5,771 nucleotides of DNA from Oscillospiraceae bacterium (GTDB lineage Bacteria > Bacillota > Clostridia > Saccharofermentanales > Saccharofermentanaceae): positions 1 to 5,771 of the forward strand of contig CADBNJ010000089.1 of NCBI GenBank assembly GCA_902795955.1, read 5' to 3'. The position numbers were made by a program, and so were the translations under genes. This document shows positions 1-5,568 of this stretch, one piece after another; position 1 is the first letter of the stretch, and every line of letters begins with the position of its first letter. Under the pieces are notes generated by a model that did no database searches, was not told the DNA's origin, and saw nothing but the letters and a program-made list of their open reading frames with translations.

Positions 1-909
1 CTCTCTAACGGACTCATGTACGGATGTTTCTTCAATACGATACAGTCCATCAGTTTTAAACGGCCGCTTAAGGTCAAGTGTCAGTTTTGCCGATACACGC
101 GAGAAGAAATCATATACATTCCCTGACCAATCACCGGACTGGCTCTGTATTCTGTCCGTCCATCTTATAGTGGGATCCAGTATCTCCCTGTAATCCAGAA
201 AGAATTCGGGGAACTCACGGGTAATCCGGTACTCTTCACCAAACATAAGAAGACCGGCAGCAGTCGGTCTGACACTTCCATCTTCCGTATCATCAGAAGC
301 TGCACCGATCATTACCAGAAACTCCTCATCTGAAAGCTTAGACCATGAAGCATTATCATGAGTAGTATCATATCTGCGCCTATATGATGCAATAGAATCC
401 TTATTAAATTCCCGGATTTTCCTGTTCATTAACACTTTCTGATCAGGAGTATCTTCGGTCTGATCACGAAGCATCGCAAGAACAGCATTCTTTGTGCAGT
501 GATAATCACCTTCCCAATCTCGGCGGAAAGTGCCGCCCCACATATCATTCTTGATATATACAGGTCTATCCTCTCTTCTGGCCTTCGGGACTTTAACAAC
601 AAGGATAACATCATCATTAACTACATAATCGACTACGTCTTTATCACTTAGCAAAGATATACTAACCCTCTGTTTATTGTGAATACTGTCCCAGAAATCC
701 TTCTTAAGTTTTGATGCATCCTTGAGACCTGTCGTACTCCAAGATTTATCGTTATTTTCCTGAACACCAAGAATGATACATCCGCCATTGGTATTAGCAA
801 ACGCTGAGTATGTCTCCCACAGGCTTAGCGGAAGACCGCCTTTTGCTTTCTTTACCTCAAGACAGTTATTCTCACGATATTTATCAAACTCGCTAATATC
901 AAATTCCAT
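1..909 (-). CDS. AlbA_2 (Schlafen-type) domain protein, C-terminus outside the window
   Basis: This gene is open for 303 codons from ATG at 909 down to base 1 and has no stop, so only the N-terminal part is present. The start reads MEFDISEFDKYRENN, followed by LEVKKAKGGLP and WETYSAFANTNGG, then IILGVQE. That order is the hallmark of the AlbA_2 (Schlafen AlbA-like) fold at about residues 10-125, as found in bacterial proteins often labelled RecG-related or 'ATP-binding/RNA-binding domain' proteins. GGTFRRDWEGDYHC (about residues 125-138) and PTAAGLLMFGEEY followed by FPEFFLDYRE (about residues 215-245) are further family motifs. Relatives usually continue into a GHKL ATPase-like domain and a winged helix, which would lie off the left edge. 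The family is thought to bind nucleic acid; some members are regulators or sit near defence genes, but the role here is unknown. The reading frame stays open upstream of 909 to about 988, but only the ATG fits the usual family start. Its ribosome site (AGGA, very close) is weak. It is divergent from the operon at 1488. Confidence 0.85.
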   Translation of the reverse strand, partial: MEFDISEFDKYRENNCLEVKKAKGGLPLSLWETYSAFANTNGGCIILGVQENNDKSWSTTGLKDASKLKKDFWDSIHNKQRVSISLLSDKDVVDYVVNDDVILVVKVPKARREDRPVYIKNDMWGGTFRRDWEGDYHCTKNAVLAMLRDQTEDTPDQKVLMNRKIREFNKDSIASYRRRYDTTHDNASWSKLSDEEFLVMIGAASDDTEDGSVRPTAAGLLMFGEEYRITREFPEFFLDYREILDPTIRWTDRIQSQSGDWSGNVYDFFSRVSAKLTLDLKRPFKTDGLYRIEETSVHESVRE

Positions 910-992
910 AGTCCTGATCACACTGTTGTTATTGTTTTTGCCAGAAGGCTCACAAATATTACGCTGATATGCGTCAAAGATTTGTATATATA

Positions 993-1001
993 ATTATACC
1001 A
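993..1001 (-). promoter_or_regulatory. Extended -10 promoter for the AlbA_2 gene
   Basis: On the minus strand the sequence reads TGG-TATAAT, a perfect -10 hexamer with the TG extension. The region about 17 bases further upstream (around 1016-1021) has no good TTGACA match, which the extended -10 could make up for. Transcription would begin near 985, giving a leader of roughly 75 bases before the ATG at 909. This is inferred from sequence only. Confidence 0.55.
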
Positions 1002-1035
1002 TTTGATCATTATCCAGTTATGAATTAATTGATCC

Positions 1036-1050
1036 TGTTTCAAGGAAACA
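1036..1050. repeat. Short perfect inverted repeat upstream of the AlbA_2 promoter
   Basis: TGTTTC and GAAACA flank a 3-base centre (AAG), giving a perfect 6-bp dyad. It lies about 40 bases upstream of the minus-strand -10 box, where an activator or repressor could sit. No T-run follows on either strand in the right place, so it is not a terminator. It could equally be chance in an AT-rich region. Confidence 0.3.
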
Positions 1051-1084
1051 ATTAGAAAAAAGTTCGGCCTATCTTTCTTCTCCA

Positions 1085-1212
1085 GATACAACTATCTCCA
1101 GCTATCCGGCGGGCGTCCGTTAATATGTTCAAATCTGCTATACAGATACCCTTCCCACTGTCGGGTGGCTTCGGGACTTTCACCCGTTAGAAACGTGCGC
1201 CGTCGGGCGCAC
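1085..1212 (-). mobile_element. Remnant of the 5' end (domain I) of a group II class C intron
   Basis: Read on the minus strand from 1212, the sequence starts GTGCGCCCGAC, the expected 5' splice-site type (GUGYG) of a group II intron. It goes on with GCGCACG, then TCTAACGGGTGAAAGTCCCG. This order closely follows the start of class C introns such as that of Oceanobacillus iheyensis as I remember it (GUGUGCCCGGC, then UCUAUAGGGUGAGAGUCCCG). The first 18 bases also form a 7-bp stem with a CGAC loop. A weaker echo, GGATAGCTGGAG near 1090-1101, suggests that domain I sequence continues to about 1085. The rest of a normal intron (about 1.8 kb with a reverse transcriptase/maturase gene and domains V-VI) is absent: the AlbA_2 promoter begins only about 80 bases further on. 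It is therefore probably a truncated, inactive relic. The inner boundary is uncertain. Confidence 0.55.
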
Positions 1213-1244
1213 AATGAAAATGGGTTGGAAAAGAGCCAACCCAT
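1213..1244 (-). terminator. Rho-independent-terminator-like hairpin, probable intron target site
   Basis: ATGGGTTGG (1220-1228) and CCAACCCAT (1236-1244) form a perfect 9-bp stem around a 7-base loop. On the minus strand it is followed by TTTTCATT, a short T-rich tail; on the plus strand no T-run follows. Class C group II introns characteristically insert a few bases after such hairpins, and the putative intron 5' end lies 7 bases beyond the stem. No minus-strand gene is visible between 1245 and 1487 that it would terminate, so the terminator is orphaned here. Confidence 0.6.
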
Positions 1245-1322
1245 CTAAAGATTGCAAGTTATCAAGTGATCTGAACTCAACTAATATAGGTAGTAATACT
1301 TGTTGTGAGTGTCATTGAAGTG

Positions 1323-1350
1323 TTAAGAGTTTTCTACAATTGATTATAAT
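1323..1350 (+). promoter_or_regulatory. Likely promoter of the four-gene operon
   Basis: TTAAGA (1323-1328; four of six bases match TTGACA) and a perfect TATAAT (1345-1350) are separated by 16 bases. Transcription would start near 1357, leaving a leader of about 130 bases before the ATG at 1488. The leader contains CTCCCTCC and CCCCCC pyrimidine runs (1421-1455) but no riboswitch that I recognise. Apart from this promoter, I see no gene or other clear element in 1245-1487. Confidence 0.55.
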
Positions 1351-1487
1351 ACCTATGCTCTCTATAAATGCTTACATACATATCATCGCTTATTGCGACT
1401 GAACGCGGAAAAATATTTCTCTCCCTCCTTTAAGGTTCATTTAAACTTCCCCCCTTACACTACATACAACGAACGGAGGACGAGATA

Positions 1488-2222
1488 ATGAAATATCAGA
1501 ATGTTTTCGAGAGGTACGAGATCAAATACATGCTCACGCCGGAGCAGAGAAGATCACTTGTGCAGGCGATGAAGGGGATCATGAAGATCGACAAGTACGG
1601 AAGGACGACGATCAGGAATATATATTTCGATACGGAGAATTACAGGCTGATCAGAACATCACTTGATAAGCCCGCATACAAAGAGAAGATGAGAGTCAGG
1701 AGCTATCAGAGAGTCAGCGATGAAGACGATGTTTTTGTGGAGCTGAAGAAGAAGTACGATTCGGTCGTTTACAAGAGAAGGATAGCACTTCCGGAGTATG
1801 TGGCGATGGACTGGCTGGCAGCAGGAGGAGATGTTCCGGGAACCTCACAGATAGAGAGTGAGATCGAGTATTTCAGGAACTTCTATGAAGGGATCGGACC
1901 TAAGGTGTTCCTGTCATACGAGAGAGAAGCGTACTTTCCTGAAGATGATACGGACATAAGGATCACTCTTGATTCCAACATCATCGCCAGAGACTACGAT
2001 CTGTCACTCAGGTACGGAGTATACGGGGACAGCGTGATCGGCAGGGATCTGACGGTGCTGGAGGTCAAGGTCCCGGGCGCGATGCCGATGTGGCTCATCA
2101 GATTCTTAAGGTCAAACAACATTCCGAAAACATCTTTCTCAAAATACGGAATGTACTACACAAACAAGGTAATGGGAAAGCAGGACAAACAGGAGAAACA
2201 CGGAGGACTTTTATATGCTTGA
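1488..2222 (+). CDS. VTC-domain (polyphosphate polymerase-like) protein
   Basis: This 244-residue protein belongs to the VTC domain family of triphosphate tunnel metalloenzymes. The yeast member, Vtc4, makes polyphosphate from ATP in an eight-stranded barrel lined with basic and acidic residues. The tunnel signatures appear in order: FERYEIKY (7-14), RNIYFDT (43-49), YKEKMRVRSY (64-73, with K65, K67, R69, R71), VFVELKKKY (82-90, with E85, K87), YKRR (95-98), SYEREAY (143-149), RITLD (158-162), LEVKV (191-195, with E192 and K194) and TSFSKYG (215-221, with K219). All the expected positions look intact, so activity is plausible, but the product has not been shown for most bacterial members. There is no signal peptide or membrane segment; it should be cytosolic, probably held at the membrane by its partner. 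GGAGGA at 1475-1480, seven bases upstream, sets the start. Its last 8 bases overlap the DUF4956 gene, suggesting translational coupling. Confidence 0.88.
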   Translation: MKYQNVFERYEIKYMLTPEQRRSLVQAMKGIMKIDKYGRTTIRNIYFDTENYRLIRTSLDKPAYKEKMRVRSYQRVSDEDDVFVELKKKYDSVVYKRRIALPEYVAMDWLAAGGDVPGTSQIESEIEYFRNFYEGIGPKVFLSYEREAYFPEDDTDIRITLDSNIIARDYDLSLRYGVYGDSVIGRDLTVLEVKVPGAMPMWLIRFLRSNNIPKTSFSKYGMYYTNKVMGKQDKQEKHGGLLYA

Positions 2223-2901
2223 TTCAACACTTACAACAACGGCAGCCGCTACGATATCATTGACGGATTTCCTGATACCGGTAGCAGCATCATTTATCAT
2301 AGGACTTGCACTCGCACTGGTGCACATGTTCAGGAACAGATACAGCAAGAGCTTTGTAGCCACACTCGCCATCCTGCCCGCGATAGTATGCGTAGTGATC
2401 ATGGCAGTCAACGGCAACATCGGAGCAGGCGTCGCAGTGGCAGGAGCCTTCAGTCTTGTCAGATTCAGATCGGCACCAGGCACGGCAAGGGAGATCGGAG
2501 CTTTGTTCCTGGCGATGACAACGGGACTTCTGACCGGCATGGGATACATTATGTACGCAGCGGTATTCGCAGCAATAACGGGCCTCGTGATCCTCATCTA
2601 CCAGGCAGCAGGATTCGGTGACAACAAAGCGGAGGCAAACCGCAAGAGCTTAAGGATCACGATACCTGAGGACCTGGACTACACCGGTGTTTTCGATGAG
2701 ATCTTCGCACAATATACAAAGGATCATAAGCTCATATCATCCAAGACATCCAACATGGGTTCGATGTTCAAGCTCACATACGATGTGACGCTTAATGACC
2801 CCGGGAAAGAGAAGGAATTCATAGACAAACTGAGATGCCGCAACGGCAATCTTGAGATAAGTATATCGGCATTACTGCAGCACGAAGCAGCAGAATTATA
2901 A
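2215..2901 (+). CDS. DUF4956 family integral membrane protein
   Basis: This 228-residue protein starts at an ATG inside the end of the VTC gene (8-base overlap), with GGAGGA at 2202-2207. Hydrophobic segments at about 18-38, 48-66, 96-112 and 113-131 suggest four membrane helices. The conserved stretch GNIGAGVAVAGAFSLVRFRS (67-86), continuing into PGTAREIGALFLAM, is the family signature of DUF4956. After about residue 135 the protein becomes soluble and mixed alpha/beta (SLRITIPEDLDY, then a helix, then FKLTYDVTL and LEISISALLQ), probably a cytosolic regulatory or docking domain. The function of DUF4956 is not established. Its habitual pairing with VTC-domain genes in Clostridia suggests that it recruits the polymerase, or moves its product or precursor across the membrane (inference). 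The signature residues look complete. Confidence 0.88.
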   Translation: MLDSTLTTTAAATISLTDFLIPVAASFIIGLALALVHMFRNRYSKSFVATLAILPAIVCVVIMAVNGNIGAGVAVAGAFSLVRFRSAPGTAREIGALFLAMTTGLLTGMGYIMYAAVFAAITGLVILIYQAAGFGDNKAEANRKSLRITIPEDLDYTGVFDEIFAQYTKDHKLISSKTSNMGSMFKLTYDVTLNDPGKEKEFIDKLRCRNGNLEISISALLQHEAAEL

Positions 2902-2920
2902 GGAATAAAGGAGACACATC

Positions 2921-4204
2921 ATGAAGATCGTAAAAATGACAGAGAGATTGAAGGTTTGTGCAGCAGCTCTGGCTCTCACAATGGCACTTGCGGGATGCAC
3001 GGCATTAGCAAACGCATCCGGAAATGTATCCGGCAACACTGCATCAGGACAAACCGGCACCATCAGCGTAACAGGCGTGGAGCAGCTGAGTGTTACGGAC
3101 AAGGACAACGATACATCGTACGATGAATCCGAAGCTGAAGTGATCAGCTTCACGGACAGCACGGGTACGGTAAAGATCACCAAGGCAGGAACGTACATCA
3201 TAACAGGTTCAACGTCTGACGGAATGATCATCGTTGAGGCAGGAGAAGAGGATGACGTTCACCTGATACTGAGAGATGCTTCCATAACGAGCAGCACATC
3301 GGCGGCAATATATATCATCTCCTGCGACGAGACATACATCACGCTGGAAGGCAATAACACGCTTGCCAACGGAGGAGAGTTCAAGGCGATAGATGAGAAC
3401 GACATCGATGCCGTCATCTATTCCAAGGATGACCTCACGATCAACGGTTCGGGAACGCTTAATATCACCTCGCCTGCAGGCCATGCGGTCGTATGCAAGG
3501 ATGACATGGTGATCACGGGCGGAACATATAATCTGAGCGCCAAGGAGTACGGCATCAACACCAACGATTCCCTGGCCATAACCGCCGGAACATTCACTGT
3601 CAAGGTGAGTGACGACGCGATCCACACTGACGGCCTTCTCCAGGTGGACGGAGGTACATTCGATATCACTGCAGCCGAAGGACTGGAAGCGACATATGTA
3701 CTCATCAATAACGGGGATATCACCATATCCGCATCAGACGACGGCATTAACGCAGGTCAGAAATCAGATGCATATACTCCAACCATCGAGATCAACGGAG
3801 GCAATATCAAGATCAACATGGGCCAGGGCGATACGGACGGTCTCGACGCCAACGGCAATATCATCATCAACGGCGGAACGGTAGACATAACAGGCCAGTC
3901 GGCATGCGACTACGACGGAACGGCACAGCTTAACGGCGGTACGCTCATCGTCAACGGTTCACAGGTCGATCAGATCCCCAACCAGATGATGGGAGGAAGA
4001 GGCGGCATGAGGGGCAACATGGGCGGTGATCCAAACGCCAACGGACAGATGCCAAATTTTGACCCCTCGTCCTCCGACAACGGCCAAATGCCCCAGATGC
4101 CTGACGGAAGCAATCCGGGCAGACAGGGATTCGGAGGACGCGGTGAGAGATTTGGCCGCAATCAGAATCAGAATCAGAATACAGCTAATACGCAGCAGCA
4201 ATAA
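2921..4204 (+). CDS. Lipoprotein with Cthe_2159-like carbohydrate-binding beta-helix domain
   Basis: This 427-residue predicted surface lipoprotein has a basic N-terminus, hydrophobic segment 12-25 and lipobox LAGC with lipidated C26. GGAG at 2910-2913 supports the first ATG (2921) rather than the one at 2936. After a Gly/Ser/Thr linker comes a beta-rich domain at about 55-350. Its repeated rungs include DLTINGSGTLNI (171-182), DMVITGGTYNL (195-205), LLQVDGGTFDI (239-249), TIEINGGNIKI (288-298), NIIINGGTVDI (313-323) and AQLNGGTLIV (335-344). This pattern and the opening GTVKITKAGTYIITGSTSDG match the Cthe_2159 family (DUF4353), whose founding Clostridium thermocellum member binds cellulose and polygalacturonate through a right-handed beta-helix with calcium sites. 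Asp-rich turns (DDAIHTDG, DGLDANG) would suit calcium. The tail, 353-427, is low complexity (Met, Gly, Arg, Pro, Asn, Gln) and probably disordered. It lies 19 bases after the DUF4956 stop, in the same operon. Actual ligand unknown. Confidence 0.85.
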   Translation: MKIVKMTERLKVCAAALALTMALAGCTALANASGNVSGNTASGQTGTISVTGVEQLSVTDKDNDTSYDESEAEVISFTDSTGTVKITKAGTYIITGSTSDGMIIVEAGEEDDVHLILRDASITSSTSAAIYIISCDETYITLEGNNTLANGGEFKAIDENDIDAVIYSKDDLTINGSGTLNITSPAGHAVVCKDDMVITGGTYNLSAKEYGINTNDSLAITAGTFTVKVSDDAIHTDGLLQVDGGTFDITAAEGLEATYVLINNGDITISASDDGINAGQKSDAYTPTIEINGGNIKINMGQGDTDGLDANGNIIINGGTVDITGQSACDYDGTAQLNGGTLIVNGSQVDQIPNQMMGGRGGMRGNMGGDPNANGQMPNFDPSSSDNGQMPQMPDGSNPGRQGFGGRGERFGRNQNQNQNTANTQQQ

Positions 4205-4225
4205 TTTGGAACGGAGGATAGACAA

Positions 4226-5077
4226 ATGAAACAGAAAAAGATCATTGCACTCGTAACAGCACTGGCACTTGCCATAGGCATTGCAGGATGCGACAAACTG
4301 ACGGCAGGCACTGCAGACCCCTCGCAGACTGATGTGACGGATACAACGGATGCCTCTGACAGTTCAGAACCCTCTGACACTTCTCACGGCAAAAAACCTT
4401 CTAATGACAGCGCACGATCGAACGAGGAAGGACATGAGAGTTCAGAGAAAGTAACAGGTCAGGTCAAATCAGTATCAGGCACTTCGGTCACACTCCTGAA
4501 AGGAACGCTGAACAAGGTGGCTTCAGAGACGCAGGAGACGGCAGAATCATCTTCTGAATCTTCCGCTGAATCTTCCGCTGAATCTTCCGCCGCAGCAAAG
4601 CACTACGAATTCACAGCCGACAGTTCCGGCGAGGAGATCACAGTCGACCTGTCATCAGTAAGCGGCGTGAACATGAGTGACATCACCGAAGGCAAGATCC
4701 TCGTGATCACCCTCGGCGATGACGGCAAACCCTCGAAAATAAAGATCCGCACAAACGGCGACCCCGTATCAGGCGGCTCAGGCTCGCACTCATCGTCTTC
4801 ATCTTCATCGTCTTCATCTTCCGGCGGCTCCGGCTCATCATCCGGCTCCGGTTCCGGCAGCAGCTCAGGATCCTCAAGCCACCATAAGAAGCCCGGTTCA
4901 TCATCGTCCTCATCATCTTCGTCGTCCTCGTCTTCCTCATCCGGAACGAGCCGCAAGAAAAAGACGTCATCAAGCTCCGGAAGTTCGTCATCATCTTCCT
5001 CATCTTCGTCATCATCGGGAACGTCTTCACCGACCAAAGATGAGACAACATCTTCAGACGATACGGAGGACGACTGA
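4226..5077 (+). CDS. Serine-rich lipoprotein, 5' part of a frameshifted gene
   Basis: This open frame of 283 codons begins 21 bases after the previous stop, with GGAGG at 4213-4217. Residues 1-22 form a lipoprotein signal (MKQKK, hydrophobic core, lipobox IAGC with C22). An acidic Ser/Thr/Asp-rich linker follows (30-75). Then comes a small beta domain (75-175: VTGQVKSVSGTSVTLLKGTLN, later YEFTADSSGEEITVDLSSV and ILVITLGDDGKPSKIKI). It resembles an OB-like metal- or surface-protein module common in secreted clostridial proteins, though I cannot name its function. The domain is interrupted by a three-fold ESSAESSA insert (108-122). Residues 182-268 are almost all Ser and Gly with two basic islands, HHKK and SRKKK. 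The frame ends at TGA 5075-5077 right after DDTEDD. The missing C-terminal domain follows in the next frame, so this is probably only the first two-thirds of a 413-residue protein, not a complete gene. Confidence 0.8.
   Translation: MKQKKIIALVTALALAIGIAGCDKLTAGTADPSQTDVTDTTDASDSSEPSDTSHGKKPSNDSARSNEEGHESSEKVTGQVKSVSGTSVTLLKGTLNKVASETQETAESSSESSAESSAESSAAAKHYEFTADSSGEEITVDLSSVSGVNMSDITEGKILVITLGDDGKPSKIKIRTNGDPVSGGSGSHSSSSSSSSSSSGGSGSSSGSGSGSSSGSSSHHKKPGSSSSSSSSSSSSSSSGTSRKKKTSSSSGSSSSSSSSSSSSGTSSPTKDETTSSDDTEDD
4769..5029 (+). repeat. Low-complexity poly-serine coding tract
   Basis: These bases encode residues 182-268, made of runs of up to about 15 serines broken by Gly, Thr and two basic islands. 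The codons are a mixture of TCA, TCC, TCG, TCT and AGC/AGT, so the DNA is a pyrimidine-rich imperfect repeat (TCATCGTCTTCATCTTC-like) and not a pure short tandem repeat. The complementary strand gives long acidic open frames (Asp/Glu runs) that are artefacts. The tract probably serves as a flexible wall-spanning linker and could be glycosylated, by analogy with Ser-rich surface proteins. It is prone to length change and to assembly error. Confidence 0.85.
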
Positions 5078-5468
5078 CAGCACCAAGGTTACTGAAGACA
5101 CATCAACGGACACGCCTGATGTAGCACCCGCGGTTACCGGCGGCGTTGAGATAAACTATACTTTCGCCGGGGAGTATCTGGCAATGGATCTCACGGTGGA
5201 TGACGACTCCTACCTGGAGCTCCACCTCAAGGACGGAGTGACCTATGAGGGCATGATCACAGTCAATACCACGGGCGAGGATACGGATGAGGCCTCTGAA
5301 GACGAATACGACGTGGTATATGTGATCGTCGATGAGGGCTGCATCTGGAGCCTTACAGGAGATTCGGTCATATCGGAGATAGAGCTGAACGGAACGATAG
5401 AATTCAACGGATTCACGGTAACACTCGCTGACGGAACAGTGCTGTCAGAGGAGGCAGAAGAACCGTAA
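5040..5468 (+). pseudogene. C-terminal part of the frameshifted serine-rich lipoprotein, beta-helix-cap-like domain
   Basis: This open frame could start at ATG 5040, but no ribosome site precedes it and its first residues (MRQHLQTIRRTT) are just the alternate frame of the gene above. True coding character begins at about 5076 (DSTKVTED...) and gives about 130 residues. The domain VEINYTFAGEYLAMDLTVDDDSYLEL and, further on, VVYVIVDEGCIWSLTGDSVISEIELNGTIEFNGFTVTLADG carries the W-x-LTGDS motif and short strands. Clostridial secreted beta-helix proteins often end this way. The domain is acidic, and Asp/Glu loops such as VDDDS and GEDTDEASEDE could bind calcium. It should be extracellular and attached through the Ser-rich linker to the lipid anchor. 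Without the upstream part it has no signal peptide and would not be exported. TAA at 5466-5468 ends the operon. Confidence 0.72.
5065..5078 (+). other. Frameshift point between the two halves of the serine-rich lipoprotein gene
   Basis: The frame used from 4226 stops at TGA (5075-5077), and sensible protein continues one base later as GAC-AGC-ACC-AAG (DSTKVTEDTSTDT). Skipping T5075 would join DDTEDD to DSTKVTED and give one 413-residue protein. The composition on either side (acidic, Thr/Ser-rich) is continuous, so the shift lies within about 5050-5078. The simplest explanation is a one-base insertion, real or a sequencing error. The stop is followed by C and preceded by GGAGG five bases upstream, a layout that recalls the prfB programmed +1 site, but the GAC codon does not re-pair well in the +1 frame. 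Confidence 0.7.
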
Positions 5469-5509
5469 ACAAGACACTTTTCCATTCCCATACCCCATTC
5501 ATCAGTGTG

Positions 5510-5536
5510 GCCCGCAACGAGTAAGTCGCTGCGGGC
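5510..5536. terminator. GC-rich hairpin downstream of the operon, possible terminator
   Basis: GCCCGCA (5510-5516) pairs with TGCGGGC (5530-5536), and CGA/TCG extends the stem inside after one mismatch, leaving a 5-base GTAAG loop. It lies 41 bases after the last stop codon, where a terminator is expected. The following TTCGCTTG is only weakly T-rich, so intrinsic termination may be inefficient. The hairpin may instead belong to the repeat region that follows. Confidence 0.5.
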
Positions 5537-5568
5537 TTCGCTTGTGGTGACCTGAGTGAATAAGAATA

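Noticed and set aside
773..967. Plus-strand 64-codon open frame
   Set aside because: It is antisense to the AlbA_2 coding sequence, which has strong family motifs in its own frame.
1081..1160. Short minus-strand reading ending RFEHINGRPPDSWR, as if a transposase C-terminus
   Set aside because: The frame is short, has no family that I can confirm, and overlaps the intron-like RNA sequence, which explains the region better.
1424..1479. CCTCC in the operon leader that could pair with the GGAGG of the VTC gene
   Set aside because: Only five base pairs over a loop of more than 40 bases, in a pyrimidine-rich stretch; too weak to call a regulatory switch.
3209..3884. Several alternate-frame open frames inside the beta-helix gene
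   Set aside because: They are shadows of a strongly coding frame with regular beta-helix rungs and have no ribosome sites.
4603..5051. Long minus-strand open frames rich in Asp/Glu or Met/Arg/Lys
   Set aside because: They are complements of the poly-serine codons and have no ribosome site or homology-like motifs.
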